Of a DNA stretch of 64,000 nt, positions 46,305-58,864 are shown piece after piece. This DNA comes from Phocoena phocoena (taxonomy: Eukaryota > Chordata > Mammalia > Artiodactyla > Phocoenidae). Under the pieces are notes generated by a model that saw only the letters and a list, made by a program, of their open reading frames with translations, ran no database searches and was not told the DNA's origin. A program made the translations under genes and the position numbers. Location: contig NC_089236.1 of NCBI RefSeq assembly GCF_963924675.1, forward strand, positions 31,147,319 through 31,211,318. The letters run 5' to 3'. How positions within the stretch are numbered: position 1 is the first letter of the stretch; each line of letters opens with the position of its first letter.

Positions 46305-47085
46305 CAAATGGCTAGCCAATATCCCAAGACTTTGATTTGAGACATTATAGTTATGATATGTTCAATTTTATAGATAGATGCACAGATAGATTTGGTGTTT
46401 GTTTTGTATCATTTACCTGTCTCTCTCAAATTAAACAGCAAATCCAAATTATCTCAGTTCCAAAGACATTATATTTTAATGGCTGACAGGCTAGGGTAAT
46501 ATCACTTCAACACAAAGACATATTCTCACTAGTTGTTTTTTTTTTTCCAAGTCTAAATTTTTACATGGAATTTGGAATCAGCTGGTTTGTGTTGTAAAGA
46601 AACAATTGGCTTTATGTTGGGTCTTACATCAAATTGAAAAATATTTAAGAATAATAAAATATCAAATTATACTCTAAAGAACAATGTGCATCTTTCCATG
46701 TATTTAATTATATATTTTCCCCCTCCATGGCTATAAGAGGTTTTCATCTTTTTTTTCACATAAATCCTGAACATTCTCATTAATTTTATCAATAAGTATT
46801 TTATTTTTATTTCCTTTAAATGAGCATAATTATAACACGGTTTTGAGGATTAAATTTCATACATGTAAAAAATTTTATAAAAGTGATTAGCTCATAGTAA
46901 ATATTTGTTAGTTATTATTCTTAGTACTTATTGACTAAAATAATTTTATAACTTCACACCTTACTGAATTTAAAATATATTATTAGTTTCAATAACTTTA
47001 TAAAATAACAAGTTTAGTAATATGTAGATTATTTGGGGTTTGTTCATCAAAACAATGATTATTTTGCCTCTTTAAAAAAATACCA

Positions 47086-47290
47086 GGGCTTCCCTGGTGG
47101 CGCGGTGGTTGGGAGTCCGCCTGCTGATGAAGAGGACACGGGTTTGTGCCCCGGTCCGGGAAGATCCCACATGCTGCAGAGCGGCTAGGCCCGTGAACCA
47201 TGGCTGCTGAGCCTGCGCGTCCGGAGCCTGTGCTCCGCAGCGGGAGAGGCCACAGCAGTGAGAGGCCCGCGTACCGGAAAAAAAAAAAAA
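47086..47290 (+). mobile_element. CHR SINE, full length
   Basis: Complete plus-strand CHR: head 'gggcttccctggtggcgcgg', B-box region 'acgggtttgtgccccggtcc', and 3' 'gtgagaggcccgcgtaccgg' with 13 A. CpGs well kept, so relatively young. Flanking duplication is unclear ('aaaaaataccag' against 'aaaaaattccac'). Confidence 0.95.
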
Positions 47291-48208
47291 TTCCACCTCA
47301 TTATTATATTTCATAAAATTGCACTGACTTATACTTGCAGATAAATTTTAAGCAATACTTGAATATTTTTTTCTGTTCCTGGCATAATACAAGTAGTTAT
47401 CTATTTTTTTTAACCACTTTTTCATTGATTTCTGATATACCTTTTTAGGCATTGATATTAGCATTTCATAAACTATTGATTACATGTGTGACTTTTCTCC
47501 TTTTAATTATTTAGACTTCTTGACATTAAATATCTTTGAATATCTGGGTTAATTTTCTTGTTTTTGATTTGTTAAAATTTATTGTTGGATTCTGTTCACT
47601 TATATGCTATTTAGAAATTTTTCATAAGTATTTATGAATAAATTGTTCTGATTTTCTTTGTTGTACTCTACTGTATATGTTTGCATGTTTTGGGGTATAT
47701 ACATAGTGTTATACTTGCTTTATATAAAAGTTTTAAAGGTGCTTCTTATTTTTATGTGCTCTGGATCTTTAAACATAATTGAATTTATCTGTTTCTTGAA
47801 AGTTTGATATAAATCCATTATAAAGGTTTCTGTAATTTTTAATTTTGTGGGATTGGGAGTAGGAGCTGTGAGTTCTTGTGGTGAACAGGGAGACAAAGGG
47901 AGAGTTTTAGCAAATTCCTTACCCTTAGCTATGATAACTGCTTTGTTAAAAAAAAAAAATAGTTCTGTCCCTCCCAAATTCAGGGTTTCAGCTCTTTTTG
48001 TATAGAATTGACTGTAGCATTCTCTTAGAATTTACTCATTTTCCTTTGTTTTTGTATTATTTGTCAATTTCATTTTCAAACTTTTAATTAGTCCTTTAAA
48101 AAATTTTTTTAAATAAAATAATGTATTTTATTGTTGTCACTGTTGTTTCAGAGAATTCACTTGAATTTATGTGTTCTAACTTTTGCTTTTTCTTTAATTT
48201 ATTATTTT

Positions 48209-48355
48209 TTGCTATTTATTATATTTTTATGCTATTTTTATGCTACCTTTATGCTATTTTTATGCTATTTTTATGCTATTTATTATATTTTTGCTATTTA
48301 TTGTACAATAAATCAATAAAATTTATTTGCTATTTATTGTATTTATTGCTATTTA
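48209..48355. repeat. 11-bp tandem repeat 'atgctattttt'
   Basis: Five or more units of 11 bases at 48224-48282, followed by degenerate 'tatttattgt' variants. The open plus-strand frames at 48121-48405 are composition artefacts of this array. Confidence 0.85.
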
Positions 48356-48430
48356 AAAATTCTGTCCTGAAGTTAATGATTTTCTTTTTCTCATTTTCTG
48401 AGTGAATTCTTAATTAATTAAGATTTGGTC

Positions 48431-51400
48431 ACATTTCATAATGAATAATTTCCTTTACTGATTTCCTTTACTAATCTAATGGTAGATGTTAATCATATCT
48501 ACAAAATACCTTGACAGTAACCTCTAGGTTAGGACTGGATTAAATAGCTGAGTTCTATAACCTAGCCAAGTTAATGTATAAAACTAACCATCACAATGAG
48601 GGAGCTCACCTACAAGGGGAAAGTGATTTCCATCACAAATATGTCTTGTTCATTCCTCCAGTTTCCCTCCAGGAAACCTTCATCACCTCACTCACTGCTC
48701 CCTGGATTCTAATCATCTATCTGTGCCTTAACACATGGAGATGGGGAGAATACTTGGGGTGCTAAAATCACCTAAACAATTATCTGATCCCATCACAGCC
48801 AAACTGGAACACCACATCCACATTTACTTGGCTTCTTGCTAGCACACACTTTTACCTTTTAGATAATAAAGGCAGCGATACCCTAAGCAAATTATGGGGA
48901 TTGGAAGGGAGGGAACAAGAGCAAAACTATGACGTTGTCCGTATTTTATCCCACTTATCAGTGTTGTTTAGCTTTCTTCTAGCTAGACTATAATTTCCTC
49001 CACTGAGGGATTTTTAGAGTTTCTACTTTCATTCCTTAGACTCTTCAATTTCCCTCTTATCATCTTTGGTATCTTCATAGTTGAGTTGCTTGAGTTAACC
49101 AGCAGATTTAACAATAGATTTAAATTTAGAAAAATTGTTAAGTAATGTTTGCTTATGGACAATTATTATGATAAAGAAAATTTCCTTTTAAAATCAGATA
49201 ATATAATAAGCAAAGTTAAATAGATAAATATAAATAATAATAGCCTGAAAAATTTTAGTCATGATGGAGGGAATTGAGTTATTTAATCTTTCAGGAAAAA
49301 ATTCTCACATTTTTGTTGTTACCGTTGTTCCAACATATCTAGGTCTTCTAATACACCCACAGTAGCACAGCTCAAGAAACAGGGATTCTCATTGTTTAAT
49401 GTGGAAAGGTAGACATATCAGAATCTGGTGTATGAGAGTTTGTGACTGGAAAGAGTTCTTCAGGAGATTTTCATATGTCTTCCTCAGATTACAGGCCAAT
49501 CTTTCCTCAAGTTGATAATCATTTCTCTAAAGTTGGAAGTAGCCCATAACACTTAATTGTAGTCCTACATAAAAAAGGAGAACTATTCATTTCTAGCTAT
49601 CTTTTCAAGCCTGAATTTTAACAGCACAACATATTTTTGGTATATTATATTATATTGAAGTGGTATGATATGTATGGTATAATATCTTTGGTATATTATA
49701 CATTGGAAATTGCCATATATTTTTTACTCTATGTCTGTCTCCCCGCTTCTCTGAATGTCTCTCAACAAATAGATTAATTTTCAAGGGTAGACACAAAATC
49801 ATATAAATTTCGCAGTGCTGGCTGTGTATCCTCCACTTTTAACTCAGGAGGCATAAGGTTTGAATGGACCATTAGAATTCCTCTAGTTCACTGGTCATGG
49901 TTAAAGAAGAATGACATTTAAACAGTTAGTTCCCGATTTTTGCAATTTTTCATGTTACCAGTCATTTTACTCAGCTTAATAAGCACTTACATTTTACTTC
50001 TTACCATTTTTCTACTCATTCATTGATTCACACCAATGAAGTTAAGCGTCATTTAAAACAGATGAACCAGCAGCATATTTTTGTTTTTCTTTACAGTAGT
50101 CTGAATTACAGTACGGTTTCCTTTTTCCAATTTTTGGACTAGTGGAAATAACTACTTGCTACAATTTATCCTGTGTTAAAGTCAACCAAAAAATAAAGAA
50201 AATGCAATAACAATGGATAACACATTTGATAGTACTCTATGATGACTAGATTTTTTAAAGTCAACATCTTTCTATTCTACATAATAATAATTTTTATTCA
50301 TTTCCTGTTTCCCTGAGTTAATTCTCCATTCTCAGTTTTTCACTATTTATTGGAAAAAGGAATCTCAGCAAGATTATTTAATCATTTTTTCAGAATTTTA
50401 AATGAAAAAAATCAGGAGAGGAAAATACACATATGTAATTGGCAGAAATCTTGGGTTATTCAGGCAGTACTAAAACGGTTTAGAATAATTAATTTGTATG
50501 AACACTCCATCATTAGGGAAAGTGAAGACCAGATGGATAAGGTGAACATCTCTACTATCACTATTACTAACATCAAAAACAGCAATCAAAACTGGTCTCT
50601 CTGCTCTGCCAGGTATATGTGTCTTATTCATTCAAGTCCCCACATGATATATGAGAAAATACCACTGACCACATTTTATGGACACAAACAAACTACTTTT
50701 ATTGTGTTGAACAACCTAAGTTCATGCAGTTAGTATATCTGGAATATGAACCCAGGCCTTATGACTTAAAAATGGAGTTTCCCCCACAATTCTAAACTTC
50801 TTCCAATTCTCATCTTTTCTTCCAATATACAGGTATTTTTTTTTTACCTTACTTTCATTACATGTTAAAAGAACCCCACTTTCAAATGCTTATTTTATAC
50901 ACTCATAGTATCACCGAGGAAAATATTAAGAGTTATAATGACAGTTTCTTCCTCTCAGAGTTCAGAAGCAGAAACAAAAAATGTGAACATCTATAGATGT
51001 GTTTTTGAATGAGAAATATTGGGGGAAAACCATTTTGCACTAGAAGTTTGACTAAACTCTGATTTGGTTTAGTTGGTCTTTTCTATCACCACCATTAACA
51101 GAAAAGTGGCCTTGTCTGCCTTTGTAATATGTGACCAAAAACAACTTCCAATCCTGATGCCCTTATTGAATGAAATAATATGAACAGATCTCACAACCTC
51201 ATAGTGGAAATGAGAGAGTAATAGCTTGGGCAGTAGAATTCTTGCTTCATTTCTCATGACTCCAAATGAACCACCTACTCTTGTGCTTTAACTGATATGC
51301 CACCTGTTAGATTGCCTATAGTTAATTTTAATATTTTCAACACAGACAAATTGATATTTATGTATTAGTGTCTATGAACTTTAATCTCTGCTTTAGGGGA

Positions 51401-52380
51401 GGTTGGTTTATTTTGAAGTACTCAAACATGGAATCAGCAATCTAGGGATGGTTAGTTAACATTTGAAAAACACTAATCAGGCATCTACACTCTAGAAGTG
51501 ATCAGTACAATTGCTTCAACAGACCCTAACTGCACCTTTATGAGGAGTTCATTAATTAGCATAAGGGATGTTGAAAATAGTTAATTAATAATTAACTAAT
51601 AATAAATTAATAAGTGAGCAGCATTAAAATTTGTAAATTATCTAGACATATTTTACAGGAGCTACCACAATTGGGTGACTGAAAGAAGGCCCTGGTGAGC
51701 ACCGTCAGCCAACACTCTTTGGAGGAGCAACCCCTGCTCCACTCTAAGACTCTAGTTCAGTCCCTGATTCTGCCAATTACAGCAGATTATGTGCCCTGAT
51801 TCTCACTGAGGAAATAATTGATGTTACAACTAGAATATCATTACGTCTGCTTCCAATGAATCTTTGAGCAAGGTATATGTTGCCGTATCTAAAAGATAGT
51901 TTTCTTGGACTTCACCAAGCTTACAGCAAAGCATTGTCTGCCCATTTCTGCATGAATGAAGAGGTCTTTTGTAGGTGTGAGCTACCTTAACGTGAGACTT
52001 TCATTTGGTGTTAAGCTTGTTTTGGCATTTCTAGGTCTCTCACCTTTCTTCAGTCATAAGAGCTAATGATTGATAGCTATTTAAAAACAATAGCAAAGTC
52101 AAATTATCATAGGTCAGCTTAATATCTCCATCTGCCATATCCTAATAACATTTTTTTCTTAAATTATAATCATGTCCATCGTTTATTATTAGACTTTGCC
52201 TAATACAAGTCCTTACTGTAAGGCAATGTGCACAGGGTTTTAATTTGTTGCTGTATTCCTTGCCATTGTTCCTTAAAAGTGCATGTCCTTCATTTCATTG
52301 ACATCCTCGTCCTGCTATATTTCCGCAGCGACTTCTCAGGTTCATAGCACATCATAATTTCTACAGAGAAGTCTTAAATA
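48431..52380. other. Mostly unique AT-rich sequence
   Basis: Contains a probable reverse MIR at 50600-50770 ('gttcatgcagttagtatatc', 'atatgaacccaggccttatg'). Also has a TAATTA-rich stretch at 51576-51615. The frame at 50350-50733 has no recognisable domain and overlaps the MIR. No host exon supported. Confidence 0.4.
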
Positions 52381-52588
52381 ATAGAGAAGAACTGGGTAAG
52401 GCTTCCCTGGTAGCACAGTGGTTGAGAGTCCGCCTGCCGATGCAGGGGACGCGGGTTCGTGACCCGGTCTGGGAGGATCCCACATGCCGCGAAGCGGCTG
52501 GGCCCGTGAGCCATGGCCGCTGGGCCTGCACGTCCGGAGCCTGTGCTTCGCAGCGGGAGAGGCCACAGCGGTGAGAGGCCCGCGTACC

Positions 52589-52622
<34 letters not shown>

Positions 52623-52633
52623 GAGAAGAATTG
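52381..52633 (+). mobile_element. CHR SINE with 30-A tail and target-site duplication
   Basis: Full-length plus-strand CHR (about 52395-52590) followed by 30 uninterrupted A (52591-52620). Direct repeats 'atagagaagaactg' (52381) and 'atagagaagaattg' (52620) differ at one base. The long pure A tail and intact body suggest a comparatively recent insertion. Confidence 0.95.
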
Positions 52634-52639
52634 TCCTAT

Positions 52640-53695
52640 CCATTCCACTCAGTTGGAGGCCTGCTTCAGTTTTGTAGGAACCAGTATTCACTTCGAAGTT
52701 TAAGGTCAAACTTTTCAAGTGCAAGGGTTGGCAACCCCTAAAACTCCACAAACACTTCAAAATAGTAGTGTGGAGCCTGAAAATATTTGTTGAAATATCT
52801 AGGTTTCTAAACAAAAGGCTTTTGAAATTCCATGTTCTCGGGATAACAACATGCTCATAACCTTATCCAGGAGTATGCTGTAGTAGGTTCTGCTTCTTTT
52901 CTCTTTTTTATAAGCTCTTTATCTGTGTTCTGTCCAGTTATAATTCATCAAAGGAAAAAAACTACCTTTTTCACACCTATAATTCTTGATCAAAACTTTA
53001 ACTTCCACTAGTCCCTTTGATAGGACAGTTATGGATGGAAACATCTTCTTTTATATGGAAAATGTGAAGATGAGTGTCACGAGCCAAGAAAAGGTATGTT
53101 CTCACAGCTTATAGAAAGTCTGTGGTCACTCAGCAAGAAGAACTTGGTACAAATTAACATGCTAGAATATTTCATAAGAAAATATATTCATATAATTTCT
53201 TTCTGTTCAATATTTAACATATTATATACTGGTTAGCATATTCTCCTAATTAGATTATATATAATTTATGGTGGGTAATCAATGTTTACTTCTATAATCA
53301 ATACACTTTAAGCATTACTTAAAGTTTCTATTTTCTAACACTTCTCAGAGGTATAATTATATATATGTAAAATATTTTCTGCAGCCTGGTCATGCAATCA
53401 TTTATAGTACTTGAGTATTATAGTGAACTACCCTAAAGTCCACAAATTTTGTAATAAACAAGAGCATGAACAGCAGGAAATAGGTAAAGAAAAAACAGGA
53501 AAAAGCAGTAGCTTTAGTTGTAAGGGTTTCCTTTCCAGCTTTACCAATAACTAGCCAGGTATCCTTGGGCATCTGACCTTGGACATCTGTTCCTGGGTTA
53601 TTATGAGAATTAAAGAAAAATAACATAAAAAGACAACTAACTCTTTTTGTAGAATGTAGTGGATGCTTACAAATGTACCTATCCACCTGTATTTT
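52640..53695. other. Unique sequence with a probable MIR remnant
   Basis: 53510-53640 has MIR order on the plus strand ('ccagctttaccaataactag', 'catctgaccttggacatctg', 'gttattatgagaattaaag'). Otherwise unassigned. Confidence 0.4.
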
Positions 53696-53941
53696 TAGGG
53701 TATAATTTTTTTTTTTTTTTTTTTTTTTTTTTGCGGTACGTGGGCCTCTCACTGTTGTGGCCTGTCCCGTTGTGGAGCACAGGCTCCGGACGCACAGGCT
53801 CAGCAACCATGGCTTACGGGCCCAGCTGCTCCGCGGCATGTGGGATCTTCCTGGACCGGGACATGAACCCGTGTCCCCTGCATCAGCAGGCAGACTCTCA
53901 ACCACTGCACCACCAGGGAAACCCCCTAGGGTATATTTTTT
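53696..53941 (-). mobile_element. CHR SINE with target-site duplication
   Basis: Full-length CHR in minus orientation with a T27 tract (53706-53732). Head at the right end reads 'gcaccaccagggaaacccc' on the plus strand. Flanked by 'tagggtata(a)ttttt' copies at 53696 and 53927. The protein-like frames across it on both strands are not genes. Confidence 0.95.
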
Positions 53942-53944
53942 GAA

Positions 53945-55950
53945 AGACAAAATGATCTAAAAAATGTGCTCACTATGAAAGAATTTTCTAAATGAATGCA
54001 AAGTCTCAGAGAAAATTCTGGTTTGTTGATGGTTTTGAATAGAAAAACCAACTGAGTAATTGCTTAGAAAAATAGGACTATCAAACATATAGTATTCATA
54101 GTATGAAAAACCTTAGTGTGAATACATTAAAAAGAAACATGTTTTTAAACAGAGCAAAACTAGTTACCTGGAGGAAAGAATTACCTCAAATGAATAGACC
54201 TTGACAAGAAAAATTTAAGAATAATTCAAAAAAATGACAAAAGTATGAAAGCTAAAATATGAACGATGTCTGATGGGAATGCTTAATTTTAGGGAAACTT
54301 CACCTCAGATTTGATTTAAAATAACTTTTCACTACTTAATAGAATTAAGAATGCTCTTTTTTCACTGTAAATTTAGTGTTCTATTTTCAATTGATTTATA
54401 ATATACAGATAATTTTTTAAAACATTAGGTCATTTCAAACCTCACTATTAAAATAGTTTAATGTATATGACTTTTGAAAATGTTCAAATTTGAGTTTTTG
54501 TATATGAGGGAGAACAATGGTAAAGAAATGGTAAAGGCAGCAGCTCTCCTAACTCCAAAATATCTTGCAGGAGCTATATTTCCTTGTAGTATATGTTTAT
54601 TGAAAATGTTAAATATATACAAAGAAAAGTGTACAGATTTTTCCTTGACTTCTCAGTATGAGGGTTGGCCAAGAAGCTTCATGCAGCATGACTAAACTTT
54701 GGACAGGTTTCTTCCTGATTCTATCCTCCCTACCTATCCCACCTCCCTTTTCTTAGAGCATTTACTTTAGAACACCTCATTGTAAATTATTTCTCTGCCC
54801 ATTTGAGAAATAAATCTTTTAAAAACTCTCTTCTCAGTTTTACAACCCAGAATGTCTTTCTCATGGACCTGAGAACCATCTTTAAAAACGTACATATAAA
54901 GAAGTAGCAGCCCTGTCTTCCAATTTCCTGGGAGGGTAGGAGACCAACATTGGAGGGCACTTTCTTCCAAGTTGTAAAATGACTTTGTGTCATGAATATA
55001 TGAGTAGTTTACTTTTCCTCTGCATAAGGTCAATTAGCCAACAGAGATGATCAAGACTGTACCCTCACTTTAGTGCTTAATAACCCTTCCATCTTTTGTT
55101 TCAAAGGAGTTGAGTTCAACCTGAGTTTGGGCTTCTCCCCTAAAGCAATAGCTTTGCAAAAAATTATTCTTACCAGTTTAATTTTTTCCAGTGCAAATTT
55201 TGCTTTGACAGGTGTTAGTGCTAAAAACAAAAATAAAGAATATAAGGAGACAGAGAAAAAATGTACTATTTTTATGTAGGATATTCAACATGTTCTCTCT
55301 GATAATGAAATATCTGAAAAGATACCTGAAGGAAAGGACAGATATGGATATATGGATTACACAGAAATGAAAGAAATAGCAGTGCAAAAAATCCACTTGG
55401 AAAGTCTCAGGAGCATCAGGAGATATTTTTCTCCTTGGAACATCATTATGCATGAGGTCTTTTAAAAGGGTCAATTTTCTTCTTGCTCAGATGAGAAAAC
55501 TGAGGCTCAGAATAGTTTGATGGCTTCTGTAGATAAATGAAGAAGATTTTTCTATTAGGAAAGCTATTCAATAATCAATCAATGTGATTTGCTTGTCGAA
55601 TTGTGTTTTTCTTTACTAAAGAATGTTAAGGAATTATCAACTGGAAAATTTAATCAGTTCACATCAGAAAATGTAATCATTTATAAGAAATGGGAAAATT
55701 TAGGAAAATTCTTCAGTGGTAAATTATAATACAAAAGTTATTAGTAATGAAAAATTGAAAACAAACTTGAGATGTGAATTCTATACATTTTGAAAAATGA
55801 AGTTTCAATTACTGACTAAGGCACTTTAGAAGAAAACTGGTTAATAAAGTATCTGCTTGAAACTTCCTTTAATAATATTAATTATAAAATACATGTAAAA
55901 TAGAGAAGGGTTCTAAACAGTAATGAAAGACTATATACTTCAAATATAGC
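53945..55950. other. Unique AT-rich sequence
   Basis: A short MIR-core match in reverse ('agatgagaaaactgaggctc', 55488-55507) is the only recognisable piece. No exon. Confidence 0.4.
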
Positions 55951-55954
55951 AATA

Positions 55955-56165
55955 GTAGAAGGTAATCCAGAATTCTGGCTCTGCTACTTGTCAGGTAAGT
56001 ACCTTTGGGCAAATTTTAAATTATTTAAGCTATGATTTCATGATTTATAAAATAAGGATATTTATATATAACTCACAGGATTGTCATAGGATTAAATGAA
56101 ATTATGTATGCAAACTGCTTGATATAGCACATGCTTAGCATTCAAAAATGTCAGCAATTGTCATC
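55955..56165 (+). repeat. MIR SINE
   Basis: 'ccagaattctggctctgcta', 'cctttgggcaaattttaaat', 'attgtcataggattaaatga' and 'atagcacatgcttagcattc' are in MIR order. Confidence 0.65.
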
Positions 56166-56169
56166 ATGA

Positions 56170-57640
56170 GTATTTTTATATTGTTACTAAATTGATTGCA
56201 AAACTCCCTGGTTTAATTTATGTCTTAGTATCTTTTTAATATTGAAAGTTTAAAGAACATTCAAAAACAGAGAAAATATTATAATAAACAACTTTGTGGT
56301 TCTATATTCAAATCCTAACTTTTCTCTCCCCAGCAATGGATTATGAGAAAATAAATATCAGTCATCCTATCATTTAATCCATAAAGAGTTCAGAATATAT
56401 CTCTAAAAGATCAGGACTTCTAAAAAATGACATGTTCTATATATCATTCTCACAGCTAAAACAATAATTCCTTAACGTCAAGTCTAGTCAATGTTCAAAT
56501 TTCTCTAATTGTCTCAAAATTTGTTTCAATTGGTTTATTTGTTTTGGTATCAAGATGTAAATAATATTCACACATTGAAACTGGTTATGTCTCTTTAATC
56601 TGTTGTAGTCTATAATCTCTCTCTATCTGTCTTGTTTACAAATTCAGGCCATTTTTTACTTTAAATCCAAGACTAAATAAGGCTAATATTCTATCCTATT
56701 CTACCCATTGCAACTGTCCTCAAGATGTCTCTTGGTAAAGCAAGTGAGTAATTAATTGATCGCTAGGCTTTTATAGAGACAGGAGAGGTGGCAGTTGATT
56801 TCTAGTTCAATAGATGGGAAGCGCACAAGAGAAGGAGCGTGGTCTTCCCAGGGCAGTTGGAGCTGGGGTGAAGTAGTCAATCAGACTTAGCAGTAAAATC
56901 AATAAAGGCAAATTGTTTGCCTCTGCCCACAGAGTTCTTCTTGATAAACAAGATTTTGCCATTAGAGATTACGGAATAAGAGACTGTTACAAAATAGACT
57001 ACGGTTCTCCCCAGATAATCCCAAATGAGGTAATCATTTCACTTGCACCCTCTGATCCTATCATTTTAAACCTTTAAAAAGAATTTCCTGGTATATAGCC
57101 ATGATTGAAGTCACTTACCAAAACTCCTCATATATATTGTACTATATTTTCTCTTTTTTTTCAAAGTAATAAAGCAATAGAAATAAAATCAATATGGAAG
57201 GAACTTAATATGGAAGGAACAATGATGTTCATGTGCAGATGTTAACTGAAAGAACTCCAAAAAGTAAATATTCTAAACTGTGGGAAAGTAATTGTACAAA
57301 CATATTGGTTCCATCATTTTGGATGGCCAGGAGAAATCAACTGATTAAGGGGTGTGATTCAATTTAGCCAGAATACTAATACAGTAGCTCAAGGAATAAG
57401 GCAGAAATGTGCAGACTGTGTGAATTGAACAAGAATTTCTAACACATTAATGTGCATGGGTAAACTTGGATTCCCAACACCAGATGAACAAATGATCCTG
57501 AGGTGGAAAGTTGTAAAGTAATTCGAAGCATTGTGAAAGTCTGAAGGTTCAGCAGTAGGAACAGTAATAAGAAAAGCCAGAAGTCAAACACTTCACCCAA
57601 GGAGGGCACATACGTGTGCCATCGTCTAAACATACCATAG
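56170..57640. other. Unique AT-rich sequence, no feature recognised
   Basis: 56745-56960 is a somewhat GC-richer unique block. No exon or nameable repeat. Confidence 0.35.
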
Positions 57641-57644
57641 AGAG

Positions 57645-57815
57645 TTCAGAGGACATCTGGCTCTGACAATGACTATTGTGTGCACTTGGGCAAATCATTT
57701 GATTTCTCTGAGCCAAGTTTCCCTTTCTCCTTTGGTAAAATGAAGAAAATAACATCTACCTGGAAGCAGTCCAGTAAATAGTAAATTATAAAATACATGT
57801 AAATGATCTATCACA
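57645..57815 (+). repeat. MIR SINE
   Basis: 'tctggctctgacaatgacta', 'cacttgggcaaatcatttga', 'tttctctgagccaagtttcc' and 'ggtaaaatgaagaaaataac' follow MIR order. Confidence 0.6.
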
Positions 57816-58798
57816 ATGTTTTTGGTGATGTTTACAAAAGAGTGACAAGTATTCTTCACATACAATATTAGACTCGAGATTGTAAGGCACTTAAAGTTCA
57901 GCTGCTCTAATCACAATGCTTGAAATTTGAAAATGGAAGCCATCATTAATATTACTATGTTTAAACCTCTGTGACTTCTCTGCCAATGATTCATTCAGTT
58001 GATAATTATATGCTTCTAATGATGGAGAGTCCATTTACTCCTGAGTTTCACCAAAATGCTTCCAAATACACACAGTAACTTCTTGTGAAATTGGAGTTCT
58101 GCTTCTGTTTCAATCTGAATTAGGAACTGCTTTTACTTTCCTGCTAAGCATATTAAATCAGAATACAAGTCACTGATGTTTGGTAGAGTGGATCATATAT
58201 TTTTGTTTAAAGAGGTGGAGATGAGTGCATTTTAAAATCATAACTAGTACAGTGTCCAATGTATAAATGTTTGCTATTGGTGATAAAGATGATAATGAAT
58301 CTATTTCTGATCTTTGCGCTTACTGCAATCATTTTGAAGCTCTTTCAGTTTTGTATAAAATTCTCTTCCTGTTGTGTTCTTCAAAATATACAGCTGGCCA
58401 CCATTATCTCAGACATGCCTCTGTGGCATGTGTGTTTTGTATTATTGCTCATTTGTTTCTTTCTCTGCCTACTCATCTGTTTTCCTGGCTGTGACTTTTA
58501 GCTTCCTCGTTTGTCTAAGTAAGAACTGTCCTTGGATGTTTCCCTTCCATCATTTCTATTGTTTCTTGCTTTCTGGTCACTTCGTTTGACAGCATCTGTG
58601 CAACACTTCACACTCATTAACATCCTCCACAAGTTGCTTAATGATAGAGGAACCTGTTGAGTATTTGCACAGTTAAGAAAGAAACCTGTCCAGCTTTTGA
58701 TAAAAGCCTGTACACAGATTATTCTTAATTTAAGAAATTGTCAGAAGTTAATGACAGGGAAATAAAGGCAGATGCAACTACTCAGTAATTTCTTTGAA
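57816..58798. other. Unique AT-rich sequence, no feature recognised
   Basis: Frames at 58259-58589 on the plus strand overlap in different phases, show no domain and are best treated as chance. Confidence 0.4.
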
Positions 58799-58800
58799 AT

Positions 58801-58802
58801 GT

Positions 58803-58862
<60 letters not shown>
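58801..58862. repeat. Compound (TG)n(AG)n microsatellite
   Basis: About 19 TG units pass directly into 11 AG units. Confidence 0.95.
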
Positions 58863-58863
<1 letters not shown>

Positions 58864-58864
58864 T

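Larger units (their letters stand above)
45090..48430 (-). mobile_element. Ancient L1M element, split by a CHR SINE
   Basis: Reverse-oriented old L1: 3'UTR/ORF2 tail at the left ('tttctggatgagtgtatatg', 'cactctcagagacaag', 'atggcatctcattatttgtt') and mid-ORF2 further right ('gggattggaatcagctggtt'-like, 'gtttcttgaaagtttgatat'). Mutation has removed all long frames. A CHR SINE (47086-47290) lies inside it, and an 11-bp tandem array marks its right part. Confidence 0.55.

Noticed and set aside
50350..50733. 127-aa plus-strand frame
   Set aside because: Its second half overlaps a reverse MIR, there is no domain, and the composition is that of AT-rich noncoding DNA.
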